Assembly (NCBI GenBank): GCA_029891345.1
Contig: CM057009.1
Location: 302,289,466 to 302,353,465 of the forward strand
From: Dryococelus australis
Lineage: Eukaryota > Arthropoda > Insecta > Phasmatodea > Phasmatidae
Direction of reading: 5' to 3'
Length of the DNA stretch: 64,000 nt
In this document: positions 1-11,145 of the stretch, one piece after another
How positions within the stretch are numbered: position 1 is the first letter of the stretch
How the letters are laid out: every line of letters starts with the position of its first letter
Notes under the pieces: model-generated
What the model was told of the DNA's origin: nothing
Databases searched by the model: none
What the model saw: the letters and a program-made list of their open reading frames with translations, nothing else
Made by a program: the position numbers and the translations under genes

Positions 1-442
1 GCCTGTGATTACTTACAAGCACCACTTCTTTTCATAGCTTCACTATAACATGATAGCTCATTGTTTACACTAAGAAAGCATGTTTCATAACCATTTAACC
101 AAGATGGTTTCCTTACCCTGTGCTGCCTTCGTTCCAAAGTGTCAAGATAATGTAGCTCTCCTTCCTCCCAACCACAGTCACTATTTTTGTTCTCTTGATT
201 GCCCTCTTATTAATGCTGCTTGCTTGTACTCATTTCTTATCCCTCTGGATGGCTAGTTGATTGATACTGCATACTTGTATTTATCTCTTTATTTTCACTA
301 CAACGGATTTCATGCTGCTGACTGTTCTCTCCTGTACCTTCCTCCTCTTCACCTGATGATTCCATAAATTCAACACTCTCCATACTGTTCTTTTGTTCAG
401 TGCCCCTATTTTTCTTTGAGAATATTACATCCCTCTTTATCT

Positions 443-1060
443 CTACCTTCCTTTCCCTTTAAGGTAAATTCTGTAACCTTTTATGTTTTCAGAGTAATCA
501 AGAAAGATGCCTGGTACAGACTTCACATTCCACTTCTTCCTTTTCTCCTTAAGTATATGTACATTTACTTCAATACCGAATACTTGTAGCTCTTCAATAT
601 TGAACACCTTCTGATCCCAAACTCCATATGGTGTTTTTCCACTGGTCCTACCTTTTCCAGTTCTATTCAAGATGAAAACTGCAGTGTTCACAGCCTCTGC
701 ACATAAGTATTTATTCAACTTCTTAGCACGTAACATTGTTGTAGTTCATCACTAACAAACTCTGTACTGTTTTCTGTACGTAATATTTTTATCTTCATTC
801 GAAATTGAGTATGTGCCATTTGTATAAACTTCTGTACATTCAATTTAGTTTCATCTTTGTGTTTCATAAAATACACAGACCTGTAGTTGGAGTAGTCATT
901 TTTTAAATAAATAAATATCTAGAACCTCCTACAGACTTAACTTCCATAGGCCCACATATGTCAGCATGTATAAGTTCATTAGGAAAGGTGGATAATGAGT
1001 TAATTTCACCAAGGGGAATTCTATGTTGTTTCCCTTCGAAGCATGCTTTACACTGAGCTT
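443..1060 (-). pseudogene. copia integrase, broken
   Basis: This is the integrase part of the copia relic. The frame starts with the Cys/His GAG-pre-integrase motif ending GKQHR and runs through an HADICGP block that carries the first catalytic Asp. It is broken by a stop and frameshift near 905-915. It then continues through an RTEN block, where copia integrases normally have RTDN, so the second catalytic Asp looks lost. The last 97 codons (443-736) are open and carry AVNTAVFILNRT, TPY and VFG blocks typical of the copia integrase C-terminal half. In a live element the enzyme would insert cDNA into chromosomes; this copy cannot. Confidence 0.87.
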
Positions 1061-1929
1061 GGGAAATGCAGAGTTATGAACTTTGATATTATTTCTTTTT
1101 AGCATTTGTGTAACAGAGTCAAAGTTCTAGTGGTCTAACTTCTCATGCCACAATAAGAATTGATCACTTGAGGTGGTTTCCCTCAGGCTGGTGATGGCAG
1201 CAACGTCATTAACATTGTATCTGAACTGTATATTGTACACTTTACCTCCCGCGTTGGTAACTGCTCCTACTTTTACCATATTTCATAAATTTATACAATT
1301 TGTTATCAGCTGACATAACAAAACCTCTATTTACTGCACTACTAACCGAAAACAAATTTGTTTTCAAGTCAGGCACATGTAACACATTGTTCAAACTAGT
1401 TTCTACTCAGCCCTGAACATCATAAGCCTGTAGTATTATCTGGCTGATGACTATAGTGCTAATTACTGACCCAACACCAATAACTACTGACTTTTCTTGC
1501 TGAAACTTTTTGTAGTGGATGAAGATTTTACGTTTTAAACACATGTGTTCATTGGCACCGCTGTCTACAAGCCACTAATTGTTTAATGAAAGTCCTGCCA
1601 TTGCCGATATTGATACAAAAAAGGCATTGCTGTTTTCTTCTTTTCTTAATCTGAACTTACAGTAGCGTTTGAAATTATCCATTTTTTTTTACTATAGAAG
1701 CACAGTTTGTCACTCTTAGCTTCACTTCCATAATCTTTCTTCAGTGTCCTTATTTTATTACATATAGTACATATAGTGCTCTTCTTTTCTCATCACTAGG
1801 GCTCTATACTCAGGAGGTTACCTTTCCTTTACCCTTTCCTCTTACACCAAGAGTCTTGCAGTTAGGTTATCAAGGCTATGTTTACTGTTCGGAGCTCACT
1901 CCCAAACATATACAAAATGTTGGTATCTT

Positions 1930-2395
1930 TCTGGCAGTGACATGATAACTTTCGTTATGATAAATTAATCAGCGACATTCTCTCCCAACTCCCTTAGCTT
2001 GTTCTGAAACTCTACTATTTTTTATATAAACGTTGACATATCATGACTCTCATCATACTTGTATGCAAATAAACTTTTCTGCGCCATATGGAGTCTCGTA
2101 TCACTCTTTTGCTCATAAACACTGAGTAATTTTCTTTATATATCGCTGGCTGTAGTACATGTAAATATGTGCAACTTTGCACTTTATGAAAGTCTCGTCA
2201 CTATCAGGCATTGAGCTTTTGCATCTTTCTTTGTCTATTCTAATTTTGAAGATCCCACCTCGGGTTTTGTTTCCGAGCCCTTTACAACACCATAGACATC
2301 TAGTCCCCGAAACAACACACTAACCTGAAATTTCCACACATTCCAGTTCTTAGTCCCTTCAAGCTTAATAACATTCGCTTATGTGTTTCCCTTCA
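1930..2395 (-). pseudogene. copia gag, broken
   Basis: The minus-strand translation shows conserved copia Gag blocks: a start-proximal LxGTxNWxxWKFQV block, GLDVYGVV, KKDAKAQ, TASDI, and SVYEQKSDTRLH followed by LFAYKYDE. At least three stops interrupt the frame. Gag would form the virus-like particle. No clear CCHC knuckle was found further downstream near 1700, so that region is either diverged or deleted. The assignment to the UBN2-type Gag family rests on block order, not on a search. Confidence 0.82.
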
Positions 2396-2400
2396 GGTGC

Positions 2401-5400
2401 TCCATTTTTCTAGGCATTTAACTATCTCTTCTGAGCTTGGCCAATTGTTCTAAGCCATACATTTAAAATGTCCACCATCACTCCTACAATGTTTACCGCC
2501 ACATTTTCCTCATGTGACACGCTGCCATGTATTACTTCTCAACAGCCTTTAGCACAATGATACACCATGTCTGGGCTCATAACCTGTTGGAGATGGGGAA
2601 TAAAACAAGGCAGAGGTGTCATTCTCTTTAGCTTTATTTTGCTGCTCTTTCATACATGAACAGTACCGTGTCGCCATATTGGACATACCACATAGGTTCA
2701 CAAGTAGAGTTGCAAACTTTTCATTTATCCTTTCAACAGGTCCGACCCTCGGCACTTAAAAACAGAAAAAGGTTCCGATATATTCTACTTACTATGGTTG
2801 ATTGAAGATACAAAGGACTATATAAAGTCTATCGAGGGTGGTCACAGAGCTGACCTCCCACACTACTGCTCTTTTCGCCTGCCCAGACCATGATGCCAAC
2901 ATGGCCACGACGAGGGTTCCAAGAGCCAGCACCAAGTATAAGTTGCTAACTACACGGTTTTTGATGCTTGCACTTCTAAAATCTAACATGAGATATTTCA
3001 CACTCTGAATATAATAAACATGTTGGTGACATCCCTGCGAGCCTCCAGGCATTCCTCCAGTTTCTCAAAGACATATTGCGGGGAATGTCATAGCACTTAC
3101 ACTGTAAGCAATGTGCTCCATGACTGTGCTGTGCAGTTCCTTTTAATAGAGTTGCTTTGCCATTACATTTCATACTAATTAAGTACCCTTGCAGGTCCTT
3201 GGCTGCTATTTAAGGATCCTTTAGAAAAGACGTCACATCCGCCACAATGGCGCCATAGAAACGCCACTTCCAATCTGCTCACACTACACTTGTGAAGTCC
3301 CTACATATCATGGTTTTCTACATGCTAAATGGGACTATGGCAACATCAGTTTGCCAGAAATACAAAATAAACTTATCACTGGTTGCTTTTCGTATGGACG
3401 AAACTTTAACATAGGCAGTGCAATGCTGTTACCTGCCTATTTAGGGTACATAGGGGCCACGATGCTCATTACAAAGGCAGTAGTGGCTTTGCGGGTATGC
3501 AGTGCCAGATCGTTAACGATTTGCTTTCAGGAGTTAGCTCTTTAAGGAAAATGACTAAATCTACCATTGTGAGATACGCGATCCAAGTCCCCGAGAAAAG
3601 CGACTTGTTTGTTCTCTGCGACCTACACCAGCAGACTCTCGGTAGTTCTCGTTGACCCTCGGCATGCTTTAGGTGCGATTAGTGACTGTGCAGTGCAAAT
3701 GGTCAAGGAAGTTGCAGAGTGAACCCTATGTTTACGCGAAGGTACTGTGGCTCGAGCAACCATCTTGCATCATTTGTTCCAAGAGGTAAATCTTGGAATA
3801 AATTGGCAAGCGGTCTGGATTGGCATCCCAATGAAAGCCACAGCCATCATGCACACCAGCTATTGGAGGGAACGTCTGACCTATTCGTGCCACGATGCCC
3901 GACTTCTCTCCAATGTGCACGACATCGACTAGACTGCTGGCCATTTCCACAGTGCTATGTGGCCTGAAGTGTTTTAACCCAACAGGCGATATTTTCTGTT
4001 AGTGCCCCCAGTTTTCATTTCACATTAGCCCACCAAGAGAGGTTGCAAGGAGGTGAAATGCTCAGGGGTCCGGGTCCCCGAGGGGCCCTGGTCGCGCCCG
4101 ATTCTTGAATTTTATTTATGAAATGAAGAATGAGGTAAAAATTTAATTTCGAAACTCAGAACTCTTTACTTTTGTTTGCATGCTGTTGTTGCTGTAAATT
4201 GTCGATTTTGGGTAGGGGAGGGGGTAGGGAGGATCACAATATGCATTGCTCAGGGGCCTGGAATTGATCTGGGTGGACCTGTTTCACATAATAACACAAA
4301 TGCATTGATTTTTCATTTTGTACAGTGCAATCGAGCATAACATCCCACACCCTTTCGAAGGAATACACTCGCCTAACTATGAAATATGCTGAAACAGTAA
4401 TTTACTTTATGTGGCACTCGCACACTTTAAACATCTCCATCAAAGATAAAGTAAATGATTAAAGTACCATTTGTCGAGCTGTTTTTGTAATTAGTGTTAA
4501 GTTAATGATGAAAAACAGCAAATGCGTTCCGCATCAGGAAACTGCCAATACTGGACGCACTTCATTTAATGTCATCTTGTAAGTGTGGCGGCATTCCAGT
4601 GAAATCACATTTACAACATTAAATAATGATTTTAGATGCACGATAAAGTCGCCAATGCATTAGAAATAATAATTAGCAATGTATAAAATCACCATTCATG
4701 TTACAATGATAGTTATTATCTGAATGTAATAAATTCCAAAGCGAATTCTGATGATGGCCTCGATCATCTTTCAACTAGGCCGATGCCATTTTTGCAGTTT
4801 GACCTCGGCAATCTACGCTATCATCTGCTTGGGAGTTAACCTAGCGTATGCCCCCATTGGCACATTCACCACTTGGTTGTTACACTGAGAGGCTGGAGAA
4901 GACCGGGTCAATTGTCACAGGAAGGCAACAGGAGTTGTGTCACAAATTCGGGCAGCAAAATTGACGGCTGTCAGGATGCGGAGAGGGTGTGTGTTATAGG
5001 AAAGACAGTATGTGAGGTTTCAGGGGTGTTGGCGATGAGGGAGCTGGCGACATTGGTGATCTCGGGGCGCTGCAGGCCGGCTCACCCTGATGTAATTTTC
5101 CAATGTTGAGTCATGTTGCAGTTGTTATTTATATATTCCTGATTCTCTATTTACAGTGGCTCCAAACCAGAGACCCATAATGGCTGGCTACACACCCTGG
5201 CGAATGGAGTTAATTATATGACCTAATTAATGAAGTGATTGAAACACATCTAATCTGCTGCTAGCCGGTGTTCTATTCTGGCTAACCACACGCCATTGCG
5301 AACTTGCATAATTGCTCAAAGCACACACACATATTGCAAAAATAACAGATTAGTTAACACTTGAAAAACATGTAGAACTTGGGTGGGTATTTTAAGGGTC

Positions 5401-7220
5401 CATGCCCTGAAGATCCGTGAGGCTATACACATAAATAAAATGCTCGGAGTTCATTCCACACATATATTTAGTGCACTGACTAAATACTCCACTGCTGGAA
5501 GCAACTTACATAAGTTATCGGGCACAGGCTGGCAGTAAGCCTACATGGTACAAAAGGCACAAAGCCACAAAAATGTTTACTGTGAAATAATTTTGCTTAC
5601 CTGGGCAATGAAAAACCACAGGGGAGTAGGGCAGGAATCTCTGGCAGCATAAAAATGAAAAGGTTCGGGTATCACATTATACTGTTGAAGTTAAGATGAT
5701 AAGATAATTGATGCACAAAAGTTACTAACCAGTGGAGTGCAAATGAGCCGCAGTCTTGTCCTCACGTGTCCTGGATGTTACTGACTGTTCTGCCTTGGCA
5801 CCAGATCCTCGACTGGCGTGGGAAAGAGGGCCGAGCTGGAGCTATTTTCTGTGACTCTTGCAAATCACAATGTTACACACTTTTTAACGTGCTTACATTG
5901 GAAATTGCAGAACATAACTAATTACCTTGCATTGCACAATACACGGGATTACACTTGCAAATGTGATGAGATGAAATGGAGATAAAACACATGTCATGTT
6001 CGGCGTACCGCCCCCCTGTTTTCCTTTAGTCCGTTTCCCTGCAGCACCCATTATTCAGAAACGCAGTACGTGTGCGCACTCTGCGCCCCTGGCAGCACAA
6101 GTTAAAGTGCAACACAAGGTTCAATGCAAAGAGCAGTGCTTGTGCTATTAATTAAAGCAAGGATTATATTTGTGGTTGTGTGGGAAGTTATCAAAGTAAG
6201 TACAAAGGTTTGTGTGCAGAGTAACATGTGTAGTAAAGTAGTTCCACATAGTGTGCTAGCCCGCCCAGCCAACTGGTATGCCACGCCCGACAAGATAGTC
6301 ATAGTTCGTCTTGCAAGGGGTGCAGTGCATTATGCCGTGGCTCGTGTTTTTGCACGCTCGAGCGGCATACAACTTTTGCTTTGATCATTTAACGGCAATA
6401 TACATTAATTAACCGCAACCACTTTTGTGTCAGCCGCCCGAGACTCAGCCCCTCGCACTCATCCAATGTTGTATCGCCTGGGGGGATTTTAGATTTAATT
6501 TAATACCATTGTGTAAACACATTTATATAATCTGTTTCTCCCATGCTGACAGGCTAAGTTCAGCAGTACTGTAAGTTGTCTCAACCGAGATGTGTAGAGA
6601 AACACCTAATAATGTAGTGAAGTCAAAATTACCACTAGTATTTTTATTAAGGTCGCCGCAAGGCATTTCATGTACGGGCGTTCTAGTGAAAAAAATTTTC
6701 AACCATGAATGTGAATAATGAAGCGTTTTAAGGGTCACGTGTAATTGCGGAGTAATTAACACTGTTGCACAGGTATGTGGGTAGTCCAAATATCCCACTG
6801 TGCTGTCAGCAAGAAAACAGATTTCAGAGGAGTACTAAAATCCTTGGAGGGATTATGCCATAGTCGTCAGCCGAACGACCCTGAGGAGAATGGGTCAGCT
6901 CTACCGACATCATCGACTTTATTCTGGTAAATAATATCTGGGCCCTAGGTTACAAAATCTATAACCTGTACTATACAAATTTAATATTCACTGCTCCTCA
7001 AATCTAACCTCAATCCTAATCTGACAGCCTGACACCATGTCAAAGTGACTGCCCGATCGTGTGACTGATATCATTCTACCCCCTTTTGGACACTTTGATT
7101 ATGTCTCAAAGTGTCGCCCAACTTTTTGGCGAATATCTCCAGAAACCTAATCAAATTTTTTTCTTCGCAAAATTTTTTGCATAAAATTTGATTTCATAAT
7201 TTTTCCAAAATTTTTTCCTA
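2401..7220. other. No gene recognised
   Basis: Only short, unconnected open frames occur here. A 68-codon minus frame at 2549-2755 sits just upstream of the copia gag and could be leader sequence. A few GC-rich patches (about 3,600-4,100, 4,850-5,100, 6,000-6,500) have no recognisable protein or RNA. The region looks like intergenic DNA with old, unidentifiable repeats. Confidence 0.5.
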
Positions 7221-7621
7221 GTATTTCATACAAATACCCACAACAAGGGAGTTGTGTGGTCAACCAGATGACCCGCAAAATCAATGGCAGCATCGTAACA
7301 CCTTCCAGATGTCCAGGAACTACCAGGAATGATGCACATGGCCAGTGAGAAAAGCACCCGAGAACAGCTAAGTGCCACCATTATTCGGTACAAGGGAGCA
7401 GTGGCAGGAAAGCGGCCATCTTTGGAGCGGTATGATGTCACAGCAGCAGGACAAACGACTGATGTGAGTTACCACCCGCCAACTCTCTCCACCCGCATCG
7501 CACCGAGGATGAGCTGGGAGAAACAAGAGGAAAGAGAAAAGAACAGAAGGAAGTTCCTCCCTCTTCTCCCATGCTCTCTACATGCTGGCGAACAGCTGAC
7601 AACCCACGCCGCACCACACGT

Positions 7622-8504
7622 CAGCAATACAGGCGAATCTTTAGTCGGGTCGGTGGTTAAAACATAATGCTTGAACCATGCTGTAAACAGATGCATCTGG
7701 ATCCAACCAGAAGAGTGACAATGAAACAGTGTTCCCAGAGGAGCTACTTTTGTCAGTTGTGTACTCATGTTTTTTCCAGGGAAAACCACTATAGGAGGGA
7801 CGTAGATGCCACCTGCACTCATGCAAACTATCACAGTTATTAACAGCCCCTCTCAGCTGATATGAGACTTCCAATTTGGCGTTTACCTATTAGACCAATC
7901 ACTTGGGCAACTTTTATTGCATGACTGCAAGTCCAATTTCATCTATGTTAAATATCGTAGTTGGTGAATAATTGTGTTTTTCGAAAAGGGTTTCCAGGAG
8001 ATCAAAAAATGCATTAACATTTTCTTTGGTGAATCCAACTGTCCTGGCGTAGGATATATCAGTCGGGATACGAAAGGAGATCTGTTGATTGTACCTCTTC
8101 ATAAACAGTTGAGCCATTTCCTTTCTACCATGTCATCTGCTTTGCTGAAGGGATGCCTGAGGTTATTTGTCACGGCTAACTGAAATGCCATCCTCCTTAA
8201 ATCTCCGCAGGTCAATCCCAACAAATTAGCTTCCATTGCCAGACAGTAATTCACAAGTTACGCTTCTAATTCAAGAGTTAGAACAATCTGACGAACCCAT
8301 TTTGTTATAGCAGCTTTCTGAGGATCCCCATAATTTCGTTACTCAACCTCATCAATATAGTTTTAGGAACAGAAAACCTTTTAGCTGCTTTTTTTATCCC
8401 ATTTTATTTTCACGCACTGCTGTTATAGCTTTTTCCATGGAATCGCCATTCCACTCTCTTTCCTTCTGCACTTTCTTCACACTTTTCTTCTTATTTGTAT
8501 CCAT
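7622..8504 (-). pseudogene. pogo/Tigger-type DDE transposase, broken
   Basis: The minus strand begins with an N-terminal helix-turn-helix of the psq/CENPB type: basic residues, then W, then MEKAITAV, and a KKAAKRFSVPKT block after one stop (8504 down to about 8340). It continues through GLTCGDLRRMAF and RYNQQISFRIPT, then a block ending IFNIDEIGL (about 7935), which carries the first catalytic Asp. After a frameshift comes GGIYVPPIVVFPG, then SGWIQMHLFTAWF, then SPVLL (about 7624). The expected DGH block with the second Asp is missing, and the sequence beyond about 7622 is unrelated. There are at least three frame changes. The family is the Tc1/mariner superfamily, pogo branch; it cuts and pastes DNA at TA sites. 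This copy is dead. Confidence 0.88.
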
Positions 8505-11140
8505 AGCTTGCTTCTGAAAATGTAAGAAAATAAACACATATGCTCGTGTTTGTTTTATTAAATACAAAAACAGATAGTCCGCCTGTGGCATGTGGTAACA
8601 TTTTTGTGTGGGTCAGCTGTCTCTCTGGGCCTGGAAATTGACATTTTTCGTTTACTACACCATTCCGGGCTGCATACCCTGCAGGACTCGCAGCTAAATT
8701 AACCGCCTGGCTGGGCGGATTTTGCGTGTTTTATGCCTAGATGTGCGGCAGCGATAAGAGAAACTAATTTATACATTTGGCATGCCTCGTCGCCTTTACA
8801 TGCAAGACACTGAACTGACATGCAGTCTTTCATTCGGCAACTCGTCTCTTTGTGACTTTTAGTGGTGGCCCTATGTTTTCTGTTATACACAATAGTCTAA
8901 TAAAGAGAAAGGAAAAGTGCATATTCCAATACAACCTTAGATCAACATATTGCGAACCGTGGTTATCGTACCTAAATATAACCACGAAAATTCTCATTTC
9001 AGGCATTTTAACTGTCCCATAATGTAACATAAGCCTTATAAGTTGAAATGTAAAATGGAAAATTATGGTCGGACGCGTGACAACTCTTACACACTGTTCA
9101 TAAACAGACACTATGTAGGCATGTGGAGTGGTTTTAGAATAAGCCCCTTTGTCTAGAAGCTCTTCAAAGCGCAAGGCGACATAGCCAGGTGGCACCCTTA
9201 ACTTTACAGAGGTGGTTATACATGTTTCACTACATTGTAGAGGAAACCACACTGCCACACACTCAAACAAGGCAGAAATTCTCGCGAAACTGATCCTACA
9301 ATTACTTTGTATGCATAACACACATTAACACTGTTCTGGAAGAAATAAATTCATTGTATACACACATTTCAAGCATTTCATGTAAAAATACAGCCAGAGG
9401 CGCGGCGGTGAGCCCTTCATATGGTATGCTGCAGTGGCCTCAGCGGGGCTTGGCTAGGAAATACATACTGACAACCCGCGAAACTTTACGCAATCCCTTG
9501 TGTTTATGTTGACATGGCACTCTAACAGCGGGAGGAGAGAAAAGGTGAAATGAGAGAAACGAAAAGACAGTATTCAGGAAAGTATAAATACATGGAAAAA
9601 GAGAGAACATTTAGAAGCTGTGGCCAATGATGTAAAGTTCTTTTTGAAATGTCTGACAATTTTTACAGGTCAGCAGTGATTGCCTATAGCGACAATGGAA
9701 TACACATTACTGCGATCCACTCAAGTAACATGAGAGGAGTCCACTCTAGGCACATGCCATGTTTTTGTTTTGTCAAACCAGTTTTCTCTCTTCTTATTAA
9801 AAACACTAAACTAAAACCATAAATCATTATTACTTGTTTGCATCCACCGCTATTCTACACAAGACATTTCTCTTACTTGCACGCAGAGACGATAGTATCG
9901 ATTCAAACACCTCTCGAGTAAACTTTGAATAATCGAAAATCACGAAACAAACACTATCACTTACGGGCCATGCGGCAAACATGCGAGGCTTCTTTTATAC
10001 TCCCACTGAGTCCGTCCGCAGTAGTTCACGGGCTCGCCGTTATATGCCAGAAACATATAGCACTTTTTAGAGAGGGGTCCACTCTAGGGGCAGGGGTCCA
10101 TGTTTGGTGCACTTCCTCTATGCTTATGTACCTTTCGGCACACGGATTGAGGGATGCGGATATTCGGGTTGGTCCACCACATTTGTTTACGTCACAGCCA
10201 GGGCTCGCAGCCGGTGGCCATGTTGGATGTTCGTCCCCCTCCACCCCTGGCTACATGTAACCCTAAAAATTACTTTAATAAAAAATTCTAATAAAAATAT
10301 TTTAATAACAAATTATAAAATGATTAAAACCCCCCTTTTACCACCATAACCATTCCACGCACACCTCCCTCCCAACCCTCCGAAGCATGGGCGGCGGAAC
10401 CAGTGCATCAGAGGGGTCAAATGATCCCCTAATAATCTGCTATGAGGGTCAGGTTCTCAAAATGAATACCACATTAGGCACAGAATAATTAAGTAGAAAG
10501 CACTGACTGTGTACCACAACGTGCTTTGCACTACACCAGTTTGTTTTTCATCTACTTAACGTGTACCTTCTTTTACGTAGATAATAACAATAAACGAACT
10601 AACCATATGCCACTCTAAAACCGAAAGTTTACAGAAACACGTTTAGTAAATAACATTGACGTTGGCAAACAGCTTCTGTCCGAAGCCCACCGAAGAGACA
10701 AAATTCACACGCAGTATAGTAGCATTTCTGCGGTCGACACATGTGTTGTCACTCTGCCGGATCACCTTACATTCCCCACCCACTGCAACTCAATACTCTT
10801 CCTTTCAATCTGCAACGACAATACAGACTGTCAAAATACATTCCGCAGCAGCTGGCAACCTGAAACTGGCAGCACTGCACTATGGGACTGTGCCACATGT
10901 AGATTCGACTGTATATTTATTTTTGTTATGATTTCTTCCTTGTTCGCGGCAGGTGGTAGCCCGGTATGTAACAAGCTGACGCTCGCTCGAATAGTGCGTT
11001 GAACTGGCAGTCAATACCGTGCTTCAGGGCCATCTATCAGTGTCTTTTAATGATATTTTTGTTGGATATTTTATTCCGGCTCCCGAACTCTTGTGCGTGC
11101 TTATATAATTAATACAGACGTAGTCATAGACCAATAGACC
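8505..11140. other. No gene recognised
   Basis: The longest open frame here is a 163-codon minus frame at 8830-9321 with no recognisable motif and no supporting neighbour. A phrase of about 35 nt sharing GTCCACTCTAGG occurs at about 9733-9767 and again at about 10071-10107. About 10,020-10,260 is GC-richer than its surroundings but shows no coding signature. The rest is AT-rich and featureless. Confidence 0.45.
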
Positions 11141-11145
11141 ATACA

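Larger units (their letters stand above)
1..2400 (-). mobile_element. Ty1/copia LTR retrotransposon relic, truncated by the window edge
   Basis: Read on the minus strand, pieces of a copia polyprotein appear in canonical order from high to low coordinates. They are a gag domain (about 2390-1930), an aspartic protease motif DSGA followed by NEHMC (about 1543-1580), a GAG-pre-integrase C-x2-C-x3-GKQH motif (1023-1056), integrase, an RDV-x-F linker with an acidic Ser/Glu-rich tract (about 240-460), and the first residues of the reverse transcriptase region (about 1-190). The reverse transcriptase itself would lie left of the window. Several in-frame stops and frameshifts show it is dead. No LTR could be recognised inside the window. 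The order integrase before reverse transcriptase is diagnostic for copia rather than gypsy. Confidence 0.88.

Noticed and set aside
3719-3967. Overlapping plus and minus frames around 3.7-4.0 kb
   Set aside because: Both strands are open with no motif; not supported as a gene.
8830-9321. 163-codon minus-strand open frame
   Set aside because: No motif, no neighbour on the same strand and unremarkable composition; probably accidental.
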